A program made the position numbers and the translations under genes. A DNA stretch of 42,987 nt from assembly GCA_913047375.1 (NCBI GenBank), contig CAJWTV010000011.1, positions 1 through 42,987 of the forward strand, in the 5' to 3' direction. Below the pieces are notes generated by a model. The model saw only the letters and a list, made by a program, of their open reading frames with translations, searched no databases and had not been told where the DNA came from. Origin of the DNA: an uncultured Polaribacter sp. (GTDB lineage Bacteria > Bacteroidota > Bacteroidia > Flavobacteriales > Flavobacteriaceae). Below, piece after piece: positions 12,930-20,177 of the stretch (the first letter of the stretch is position 1; each line of letters starts with the position of its first letter).

Positions 12930-15512
12930 TTAGAACTGTCTTCCAATTATAAAATGTGTTTGCCATCCAGATTTTTCAACCTGACCAGGCAGAGGATCAA
13001 ATCCGTGTGCAAAATCAATACCTAAAAGCCCGAATGCTGGCATAAATACTCTTATCCCTAATCCTGCTGATCTTTTAACTTCAAATGGATTAAATAAATT
13101 AAAGTCATCATATGAATTTCCTGCCTCTAAAAATCCTACAGCATATATTGATGCAGAAGGACTATCAGTAATAGAATACCTCAATTCTAATTGATATTTA
13201 TTATAAATTGTTCCTCCACCATTTTCTAAAGGTGTTAATCTACTGTTTTCATATCCTCTTAAACCAATTGTTTCTCTTCCATCCAATTGAAAAGCAGCGA
13301 CACCGTCTCCTCCAACAAAATATCTTTCGAAAGGTGTTTGTCCAACATCTTCATTATAAAAACCTAAAAAACCAGTCTCTATGTTAGTCATTAAAACTAA
13401 TTTATCTGTAAAAGAAGTATACCATTTACCCTTAGCACTTATTTTATAGTATTCTAGCCATTTATAGTTTTCTGCAATCTTAGCACTAGTTTCTGCCAAA
13501 GTTAAGTCCTCAGGAACAGAATAATCTTTTCCATTCACTAGTGAGTAGGGAAATGTTGCTTTTAACCCAATAGAGAACTCCGATCCATACGTGGGGAATA
13601 TTAAACTTGGTCCAGATGAATTTCTTGTAAAACTTATATTATATGCCAAGTTATTTAATGTTCCATTACTTAGAATATTACTTCCAACTCTAAACCCATA
13701 ATTATTTAGTTTAAAACTTTGATAACTTATACTCTGGGATAATTGGAAAAAATCATCTGGCCACTTTAAACGTTTTCCTAAACCGATAGAGGCTCCAATA
13801 ATTCCTAAACTCTGACTTTTATCCACTTGAAAGTTTTGAGGATTAATTTGAAACTGATTGGACGAATATACTGAGAATGATAAAGATTGTGGTTTTTTAC
13901 CACCTAGCCAAGGCTCTGAGAAAGAAAAACTATAAGTATTGTAAGTTCTACTTGATTGTAATCGGATAGATAAGGTTTGTCCATCACCCATCGGTAAGGG
14001 TTTATATGCCTCTTTATTAAATATATTTCTTAAGGAGAAGTTATTGAAAGATAATCCTAGTGTTCCAATAAAGGATCCACCACCATAACCACCTTGTAAT
14101 TCAATTTGGCTTCCCCCTTTTTCTACAACATTAAAGTTAATGTCTGTTGTTTTATTCTGATAATCAGGATTTACGTCTGGTGTAACTGCTTGATCAAAAA
14201 AACCTAGCTGGCCAATTTCACGAATAGATCTTATTATTGCACTCCTACTAAATAAATCTCCTGGTTTTACTCGAAGTTCTCTAAAAAGGACATGGTCATT
14301 TGTTTTGTCATTTCCAGAAACTGTTACTTTCTTTATTGTTGCTTTTTCATCTTCTCTAATTCTAATCTCAACAGTAATAGAATCATTTTTCACTTTAGTT
14401 TCTACTGCATTAACAGAGGAGAATAAAAACCCATTATCTTGGTAGAGTGTAGATAGATCTTGTGATGTTGGGCTCCCGTCGCCGCTAACACGTTCTTTAA
14501 GAACAACCCCGTTATAAACATCCCCTTTTTCAATCCTTAAAAATTGTTTTAAGTATTCATCTGTATATTCTTTATTTCCGACAAATAAAATCTCTGAAAA
14601 ACGATATTGTCTACCTTCTTCTAACTCTATCTCTAGAGTAATTGTATTATCATTATTCCAAATAAGATTATCACTCAAAATCCTAGCATCACGGTATCCT
14701 AATTTACTATAAGTCTCTAAAATACCTTCTAAATCTTCTCTATATTCATCTTCGATATATTTTGAGCTTTTCCAAAATCGCCCAAAAAATTTTCTTTTAG
14801 TGTTTTTCATCGTTTTTCTAAGCTTGCTATTAGAAAGTGATTGATTTCCAGTAAAATTTATATCTTTTATTTTTATTTTATTTCCTTTGTCTATAAGGAT
14901 AGACATGTTAACAACATTTACATCTGATGAATCTTTTTGAGTAACTAAATTAACTTTAGTTTTTAAGTATCCTTTATCTGTATATTTTTTTTCGAAGTAA
15001 TTTTTTGTAGTTACTATTAGGTTGTCAGTAACCATAGCACCTGTTTTTAATTCTGCATCTTTGATCAGATCTTTAGCTTTAGACTTACTTATACCAGATA
15101 TCTTTACAGTATTTAATTGAGGAAGTTCTTGAACGTCAAATTGAAGATAAATAGATTCTCCGTCTATTTTTTCTAGATAAACATCAACGTTACTAAATTG
15201 TTTACTTTCATAAAGTTTTTTAATAGCACTAGTAAGTTTATCTCCCGGTAACTTGATTTTTAGTCCAGGCTTTAAACCTGTAAAAACACGAACTGTTTCT
15301 TCAGTGAACTTTTTTAAACCAATAACACTAATTCCTCCTAAAATATATTCTTTTCCTTTTTCAAAAGAAATATTTTTTAAAATAGTGTCTGTTTTTATTG
15401 TAGTTAGACTGTCTATTTTATTTTGCGAATTTGCAAATAATGTAAAAAAAAGTGCTGTAAACACCAATACAACAGAAATACTACTTTGTAACTTGTTCGC
15501 TTGTTTTTCCAA
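12930..15512 (-). CDS. bamA: Outer membrane protein assembly factor BamA
   Basis: An 860-residue Omp85 protein. A hydrophobic signal segment (about 11-30, ending FANSQ) is followed by POTRA domains to about residue 460 (for example GISVIGLKKFTEETVRVFTG, VKISGISKSKAKDLI, IKDINFTGNQSLSNSKLRK, ILFVGNKEYTDEYLKQFL, KKVTVSGNDKTNDHVLFREL) and a 16-strand-type barrel, closing with the obligatory terminal Phe (GRQF). The barrel motif VGGDGVAAFQLDGRETIGLRGY contains the conserved RGY of lid loop 6. BamA inserts barrel proteins into the outer membrane. The start is TTG at 15512: no ATG or GTG exists in frame between an upstream stop and the signal segment. It overlaps uppS by 32 bases. Confidence 0.95.
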   Translation of the reverse strand: MEKQANKLQSSISVVLVFTALFFTLFANSQNKIDSLTTIKTDTILKNISFEKGKEYILGGISVIGLKKFTEETVRVFTGLKPGLKIKLPGDKLTSAIKKLYESKQFSNVDVYLEKIDGESIYLQFDVQELPQLNTVKISGISKSKAKDLIKDAELKTGAMVTDNLIVTTKNYFEKKYTDKGYLKTKVNLVTQKDSSDVNVVNMSILIDKGNKIKIKDINFTGNQSLSNSKLRKTMKNTKRKFFGRFWKSSKYIEDEYREDLEGILETYSKLGYRDARILSDNLIWNNDNTITLEIELEEGRQYRFSEILFVGNKEYTDEYLKQFLRIEKGDVYNGVVLKERVSGDGSPTSQDLSTLYQDNGFLFSSVNAVETKVKNDSITVEIRIREDEKATIKKVTVSGNDKTNDHVLFRELRVKPGDLFSRSAIIRSIREIGQLGFFDQAVTPDVNPDYQNKTTDINFNVVEKGGSQIELQGGYGGGSFIGTLGLSFNNFSLRNIFNKEAYKPLPMGDGQTLSIRLQSSRTYNTYSFSFSEPWLGGKKPQSLSFSVYSSNQFQINPQNFQVDKSQSLGIIGASIGLGKRLKWPDDFFQLSQSISYQSFKLNNYGFRVGSNILSNGTLNNLAYNISFTRNSSGPSLIFPTYGSEFSIGLKATFPYSLVNGKDYSVPEDLTLAETSAKIAENYKWLEYYKISAKGKWYTSFTDKLVLMTNIETGFLGFYNEDVGQTPFERYFVGGDGVAAFQLDGRETIGLRGYENSRLTPLENGGGTIYNKYQLELRYSITDSPSASIYAVGFLEAGNSYDDFNLFNPFEVKRSAGLGIRVFMPAFGLLGIDFAHGFDPLPGQVEKSGWQTHFIIGRQF

Positions 15513-16224
15513 ATCTTCGTTCTCTATTCTGATATTCTATTATTGCATCATAAAAATGCTCTTCTCTGAAATCTGGCCAAAGTATATCCGTAAAATATAA
15601 TTCAGCATATGCCATCTGCCATAATAAGAAATTACTAATGCGTTGTTCTCCACTAGTTCTTATCATTAAATCAACGTCGGGCAAATTAAATGTATATAAA
15701 TGGTTATTTATAGTGTTTTCGTTAATTTCTTTCAACAAAAGCTCATTATTAACAACTTTTTTAGATATGTTTTTGATAGCGTTAACAATTTCGTCTCTTG
15801 AGCCATAGCTTAATGCTAAAGTTAAAGTGATTTTATCATTACTTTTTGTGTCAAAAATGACATCATTTAATACTTTTTGGGCTTTTTTAGGTAAACTTTC
15901 AATTCCACCAATGGCATTAACTCGAACTCCATTATCTCTAAAACCAGATAATTCTTTTTTAAGAGAATTAATAAGCAAACTCATAAGTGCATCTACTTCT
16001 AGTTTTGGTCTTTTCCAATTTTCTGTAGAAAAAGCATAAAGAGTTATAGCTAAAACACCAATTTCAGTAGCGGCTTTGACAGATTCTCTAACTGAAGTGA
16101 GTGCATTTCTGTGACCAAAAACTCTACTCATTCCTTTACTTTTTGCCCATCGTCCGTTTCCATCCATAATAATGGCAACGTGCTGAGGTACATTTTGTAA
16201 ATTAACTTGTGATTTCTTACCCAT
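15481..16224 (-). CDS. uppS: Undecaprenyl (isoprenyl) diphosphate synthase
   Basis: UppS condenses isopentenyl diphosphate with farnesyl diphosphate to make the C55 lipid carrier used for peptidoglycan and glycan export. The 247-residue protein has the signatures HVAIIMDGNGRWAKSKG (catalytic Asp21), FSTENWKRP, and RTSGEQRISNFLLWQMAYAE. It starts two bases after the DUF6089 gene ends and overlaps bamA, so the three are one operon. Length and motifs are typical. Confidence 0.97.
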   Translation of the reverse strand: MGKKSQVNLQNVPQHVAIIMDGNGRWAKSKGMSRVFGHRNALTSVRESVKAATEIGVLAITLYAFSTENWKRPKLEVDALMSLLINSLKKELSGFRDNGVRVNAIGGIESLPKKAQKVLNDVIFDTKSNDKITLTLALSYGSRDEIVNAIKNISKKVVNNELLLKEINENTINNHLYTFNLPDVDLMIRTSGEQRISNFLLWQMAYAELYFTDILWPDFREEHFYDAIIEYQNRERRFGKTSEQVTK

Positions 16225-16226
16225 TT

Positions 16227-16904
16227 TTATAAGCCTTTAGTATAACAAGCTGGTCGGCCAAAAGTATAAAATAAAGAAACACCCGTAAATGCATACCAAT
16301 CATTCCCATTCCCACCAAAATCTAATGGCGTAAATCTTTCAGTAGAGTAATCAAGATCATCTTCGAAAACGTATCTAAACTTAGTTTCTATTGCAAAGGC
16401 AAAGGCACCAAAAAGTTTCGATTTATATCCAACGCCGAAAGGAATAGCATAAGATGATTTATTACCTAATACGATTTCCCCACTATTGGTTATTTCTTGA
16501 ACTGATTTGTAATTAAGAGCAGCAAGTTCTAATAAAATATATGGAGTTGCCGATTTTTTTTGCGATGAAATATCATATTCAAAAAAATTATATTCTAAAC
16601 CCACCGCTAATTCTCTTATAGTATTATTGAAACTCATTCCCCTGTTAACTCTAAAAGTAGTATTTGCATCACTGTCATCTCCTTGAATTGGAATGTGACT
16701 ATATGTTCCTCTTAGCGCTATTCTCGGATTCCAATTCCATTTATAAATTAATCCACCGGCTAATTCATTAGGGTATACATAATTAGTTTTTCCAATATCT
16801 CCTATGTAGTTTGAGCCACCAACGGAGAAACCAACTTCATTAATTTGCCCATGGGAAATTAGTATAAAACGTATAAAAATAAAAAGGAATAAATATTTTT
16901 TCAT
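16227..16904 (-). CDS. DUF6089-type outer-membrane/periplasmic beta protein
   Basis: From ATG 16904 the protein is 225 residues; an in-frame TTG at 16922 lies in the promoter's TATATTTG box and cannot be the start. The signal peptide ends SHGQ (about residue 20). The mature protein begins EVGFSVGGSNYIGDIG and continues in aromatic/glycine strands (LAVGLEYNFFEYDI, YAIPFGVGYKSKL, FAIETKFRYVFEDDLDY), ending ACYTKGL. I recognise it as the DUF6089 family found in Bacteroidota next to uppS-bamA. It is probably an eight-strand-like barrel. It is the first gene of the uppS-bamA-skp operon, so a role in outer-membrane assembly is plausible but unproven. Confidence 0.85.
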   Translation of the reverse strand: MKKYLFLFIFIRFILISHGQINEVGFSVGGSNYIGDIGKTNYVYPNELAGGLIYKWNWNPRIALRGTYSHIPIQGDDSDANTTFRVNRGMSFNNTIRELAVGLEYNFFEYDISSQKKSATPYILLELAALNYKSVQEITNSGEIVLGNKSSYAIPFGVGYKSKLFGAFAFAIETKFRYVFEDDLDYSTERFTPLDFGGNGNDWYAFTGVSLFYTFGRPACYTKGL

Positions 16905-16919
16905 CTTCGGAATAGCGAG

Positions 16920-16927
16920 CAAATATA
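16920..16927 (-). promoter_or_regulatory. -7 promoter box of the DUF6089-uppS-bamA-skp operon
   Basis: Minus-strand TATATTTG (16927-16920), a perfect TANNTTTG, lies 15 bases before ATG 16904. It overlaps the TTG that would otherwise extend the reading frame. Confidence 0.65.
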
Positions 16928-17008
16928 TGGATTTCAGTTTGCTTTAAAAAGTTAATAATTAGTCTTTTTTGAATAACAACTAAATTTTATAATTATTGCG
17001 TTTATAGG

Positions 17009-17908
17009 TTAAAAGCTTGGTTTATTCCTAATGTCCTCTCCCCATAATAATTTACTTCTAAGAGTCTGAAGAAAAGATTGGTTATTAGGCATCATACTTT
17101 TTATTGTAAAAGACGCTTTTTCAATAAATATTTTAGTGTTTTTAGGGACAGTTATAATTCTAGAATCTAATGAAACTAAAAATTTCTTTTCTCTAGCATC
17201 TACATCTAATTCAATAGAAATTCCATCTGGAATTATCATGGGCCTAGCGTTAAGATTATGGGGAGCAATAGGTGTTATCACCAAGCTTTTAGATTCAGGT
17301 AAGATAACGGGTCCATTACAACTTAAAGAGTAGCCAGTAGATCCTGTTGGGGTAGCTATAATTAAACCATCAGCCCAATAATTTGTAAGATATTCCTTAT
17401 TTAAGTATGTCTTTACACCAATCATAGAAGTGGTGTTTTTTTTAGAAATTGTAATTTCGTTTAACGCAAAATTTAGTTCAGATATTTTTTTTATTTCAGG
17501 TATAGTTTTTATACTCAATAATGATCTTTCTTGAATAGTGTATTCACCGTTAAATATATATTCTATAGCTTCTTTAATTGCATCTTTTTTAACAGATGCT
17601 AAGAAGCCTAATCGGCCAATATTAATTCCTAAAATTGGAATATTTAAATCTCTTACGTAAGTTACAGCTCTTAAGATAGTCCCATCACCTCCAACCGTAA
17701 ATAGTAAGTCGAAAGAATTATTTAAATCATTAAAATGAGAAAATGTTGGGTATTTCTTAGTTAAAGTTTCATTTTTATTTAACAGGTTGTAAAATTGTTT
17801 TTCAAAAAAAACAACAACTTTTTTTTCTTCTAAAACTTTTAAAAGGATCTGAATTTCTTTTTCTGAACTTAATGAATAAGATTGCCCATAAATTGCTATT
17901 TTTTTCAT
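17009..17908 (-). CDS. nadK: NAD kinase
   Basis: NadK phosphorylates NAD to NADP. The 299-residue protein has the diagnostic GGDGT (residues 73-77, Asp75 as general base), the nucleotide-binding NEI (Asn150-Glu151), and DGLIIATPTGSTGYSLS (180-196). It overlaps the end of the CBS-domain gene by one base (TAATG), implying coupled translation, and lies 100 bases upstream of the DUF6089-uppS-bamA operon on the same strand. Length and motifs are typical of bacterial NadK. Confidence 0.97.
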   Translation of the reverse strand: MKKIAIYGQSYSLSSEKEIQILLKVLEEKKVVVFFEKQFYNLLNKNETLTKKYPTFSHFNDLNNSFDLLFTVGGDGTILRAVTYVRDLNIPILGINIGRLGFLASVKKDAIKEAIEYIFNGEYTIQERSLLSIKTIPEIKKISELNFALNEITISKKNTTSMIGVKTYLNKEYLTNYWADGLIIATPTGSTGYSLSCNGPVILPESKSLVITPIAPHNLNARPMIIPDGISIELDVDAREKKFLVSLDSRIITVPKNTKIFIEKASFTIKSMMPNNQSFLQTLRSKLLWGEDIRNKPSF

Positions 17909-18567
17909 TACATATTAAGGTATTTGTGAAGATACTGAGATCTGTTTTTTAGGTCTTCTAAATAAACATCATTGTCGTGAGATGAAATAATATCGTAATC
18001 ATATCTTCTAAACGTTTGAATAATTTCGTTTATTTCCTCGGTTACAATTTTTAATGTTACTTGCACAAAATCCGTTTTTTTTTCTGAGATGAAAGAGCCC
18101 AGTAATTTACCTCCATTAGATTCTACTATTTGAGAAATTCTACTCATTGAAAAATCACTTTCTAAAGCTTCCACAATCAAAGTTTCACTTACTTCAATCA
18201 TAAAGGGACTTGTAGAAAAAATGCTTAAAATATCACACAGATCATAATAGCCTAAATATTGTTTATTTGATCCTAAAACAGGGACAATCGTACAATCATT
18301 GTCAGCGAAAATTTTTAATAGTTCTAAAACAGTAGCTTTTTCATTTGCATAAAAATTAGATAAAAGATATTTGTAATCAGTTAAAAAAGCTTTTTCATTT
18401 TCTATAGTCTGAATATCGCTCTCAGAAAATGACCCTAAAAGAACACCTTCTTCAACCAAATTAAAATGAGTAACAGGATAACGCTTAAATAAATTTTGAG
18501 CATTTTTCACAGTACTTTTTGGGGTTAAAGATTTTATATCTTTTAATATGTAATTTGTAATGTTCAT
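17908..18567 (-). CDS. CBS-domain protein with C-terminal ACT-like region
   Basis: A 219-residue cytoplasmic protein. Two CBS repeats cover about residues 1-140: repeat one with SLTPKSTVKNAQNLF...FNLVEEGVLLGSFSESDI, repeat two with ANEKATVLELLKIFADNDCTIVPVLGSNKQYLGYYDLCDIL. The tail (about 145-205), beginning MIEVSETLIVEAL and ending YDYDIISS, resembles the small regulatory ACT-like module of AcuB-type proteins. CBS pairs bind adenosine nucleotides. Its one-base overlap with nadK hints at a regulatory link to NAD(P) levels; that is inference only. The gene is divergent from pdxJ over a 60-base gap. Confidence 0.87.
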   Translation of the reverse strand: MNITNYILKDIKSLTPKSTVKNAQNLFKRYPVTHFNLVEEGVLLGSFSESDIQTIENEKAFLTDYKYLLSNFYANEKATVLELLKIFADNDCTIVPVLGSNKQYLGYYDLCDILSIFSTSPFMIEVSETLIVEALESDFSMSRISQIVESNGGKLLGSFISEKKTDFVQVTLKIVTEEINEIIQTFRRYDYDIISSHDNDVYLEDLKNRSQYLHKYLNM

Positions 18568-18602
18568 GCAATACGAATATAGGATAAAATCATTTAATGA
18601 GT

Positions 18603-18610
18603 TATCTTTG
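18603..18610 (+). promoter_or_regulatory. -7 promoter box of pdxJ
   Basis: TATCTTTG, a perfect TANNTTTG, is 17 bases before the pdxJ ATG and directly abuts an inverted repeat that ends on the start codon. No TTG -33 element is seen. Confidence 0.6.
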
Positions 18611-18628
18611 TACTCTAATTTTAGAGTA
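18611..18628 (+). promoter_or_regulatory. Inverted repeat between promoter and start codon of pdxJ
   Basis: TACTCTAATTTTAGAGTA is an exact 8-bp inverted repeat around TT. It starts just after the -7 box and its last A is the first base of the ATG. It occupies the expected transcription start, so it could be an operator or a 5' hairpin on a very short leader. Confidence 0.5.
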
Positions 18629-19341
18629 TGACAAAGTTAAGTGTAAATATCAATAAAATTGCAACTTTACGTAATTCAAGAGGAGGGGATGTGCCGAATT
18701 TATTAAATGTAGCCTCAGATATTCAAGATTTTGGTGCAGATGGAATTACAATTCATCCAAGACCAGATGAACGTCACATTAAATACCAAGATGCAAGAGA
18801 TTTAGTCTCAGTTGTAAAAAAAGAATACAATATTGAAGGAAATCCGATAAAATCTTTCATAGATTTAGTCCTAGAGGTAAGGCCTACTCAAGTAACTTTA
18901 GTGCCAGATACTATAGATGCAATCACTTCAAGTGCAGGTTGGGACACTATAAAACACCAATCTTTTTTAAAAGAGATAATTGATGAGTTTAAACAAAATG
19001 GAATCAGAACCTCAATTTTTATTGATACAGATTTAAAACTTATTGAAGCTGCTCAAAAAACTGGTGCAGACAGAATAGAATTATATACTGAAGAATTTGC
19101 CACACAATTTGATTTAGGAAATAGAAAAGGAATAATTCCTTATTCGGATGCGGCTATATTAGCAGATGAATTAGGTTTGGGTGTAAATGCAGGTCACGAT
19201 TTAAGTTTAGAAAATATTAAGTTTTTCAAAGATAATACTCCTAATTTGTTAGAAGTATCTATAGGTCATGCATTAATCGCAGAGAGTCTATATCTAGGTT
19301 TAGAAAATGTAGTGAACATGTATTTACATAGATTAAAATAG
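18628..19341 (+). CDS. pdxJ: Pyridoxine 5'-phosphate synthase
   Basis: PdxJ condenses 3-amino-2-oxopropyl phosphate with deoxyxylulose 5-phosphate to make pyridoxine 5'-phosphate (vitamin B6, DXP-dependent route). The 237-residue TIM barrel shows the N-terminal SVNINKIATLRNSRGGDVPN, active-site strand ITIHPRPDERHI, VTLVPDT, the glutamate in LYTEEFA, GVNAGHDL, and LLEVSIGHALI. All are expected family positions and the length is standard. One base separates it from the alpha/beta hydrolase gene, so they are co-transcribed; the pair is bounded by a terminator at 20121. Confidence 0.97.
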   Translation: MTKLSVNINKIATLRNSRGGDVPNLLNVASDIQDFGADGITIHPRPDERHIKYQDARDLVSVVKKEYNIEGNPIKSFIDLVLEVRPTQVTLVPDTIDAITSSAGWDTIKHQSFLKEIIDEFKQNGIRTSIFIDTDLKLIEAAQKTGADRIELYTEEFATQFDLGNRKGIIPYSDAAILADELGLGVNAGHDLSLENIKFFKDNTPNLLEVSIGHALIAESLYLGLENVVNMYLHRLK

Positions 19342-19342
19342 A

Positions 19343-20107
19343 ATGAAAGTTTTACATTCAACAATCCAAGGATCAGGGGAACCACTATTAATTTTACACG
19401 GATATTTTGGGATGAGTGATAATTGGAAAACTTTAGGAAATAAATTTTCTGAAGTTTATCAAGTACATTTAATCGACCAAAGAAATCATGGGCGAAGCTT
19501 TCATGCAGATAAATTTAATTATGATCTTTTAGTAGCGGATTTACTTCATTACATAAAATACCACCAAATAGATAAAATACACCTGTTAGGTCACTCTATG
19601 GGTGGAAAAACAGCAATGCTGTTTGCAGTTACCCATCCCAAATTAGTAGCAAAGTTAATTATTGCAGATATTTCACCAAGAAAATACGAACCACATCATA
19701 ATGCAATTTTAGCAGGATTAAATTCGATTGATTTTTCGATTCAAAATTCAAGAAGTTTAGTCGATTCAAAATTGGCAGAATTTATTTCAGATATAGGTGT
19801 CAGACAATTTCTATTAAAGAATGTCTATTGGATCGAAAAAGGAAAATTAGCCTTTCGATTTAATTTAAAAGTCTTAAAAGAAAATAATTCAAAGATTGGC
19901 GAAGCCTTACCTAATTTTGCTTCTTTTAAGGGGAAGTCTTTATTTTTAAAAGGATCTAAATCTGACTATATAACAGAGGATGAATACGATATTATAGAAA
20001 AGCATTTTCCAAATTCTAAAATCGTATCAATCGCTAACGCAGGGCACTGGTTACATGCAGAAAACCCGTCAGAATTTTATAAATCAGTTATTAATTTTTT
20101 GCATTAA
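19343..20107 (+). CDS. Alpha/beta-fold hydrolase (YbfF-like esterase)
   Basis: A 254-residue cytoplasmic alpha/beta hydrolase with no signal peptide. The oxyanion region is LLILHGYFGMSDNW (15-28), the nucleophile elbow GHSMGG places Ser85, the acid is probably the Asp in KGSKSDYI (about 208), and His is in NAGHWLHAENP (about 237). The segment LIDQRNHGRSFH is typical of the YbfF group of short acyl esterases. It follows pdxJ by one base. Its substrate cannot be deduced; cofactor-linked ester hydrolysis is possible but unsupported. Confidence 0.88.
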   Translation: MKVLHSTIQGSGEPLLILHGYFGMSDNWKTLGNKFSEVYQVHLIDQRNHGRSFHADKFNYDLLVADLLHYIKYHQIDKIHLLGHSMGGKTAMLFAVTHPKLVAKLIIADISPRKYEPHHNAILAGLNSIDFSIQNSRSLVDSKLAEFISDIGVRQFLLKNVYWIEKGKLAFRFNLKVLKENNSKIGEALPNFASFKGKSLFLKGSKSDYITEDEYDIIEKHFPNSKIVSIANAGHWLHAENPSEFYKSVINFLH

Positions 20108-20120
20108 GTTCTAATATTTA

Positions 20121-20164
20121 TAACAATTAAAACCCCAAGGATAAACTTGGGGTTTTAATTGTTA
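20121..20164. terminator. Bidirectional intrinsic terminator
   Basis: A 19-bp perfect stem (20121-20139 with 20146-20164) around loop GATAAA, with CCCCAAG/CTTGGGG at the top and AT-rich flanks. It sits between the convergent hydrolase gene and TonB receptor gene and can end transcription from both sides. Confidence 0.92.
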
Positions 20165-20177
20165 AATAAGTTAGTTT

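Noticed and set aside
16905..16922. TTG start for the DUF6089 protein
   Set aside because: The TTG overlaps the TATATTTG promoter box; ATG 16904 directly precedes the signal peptide.
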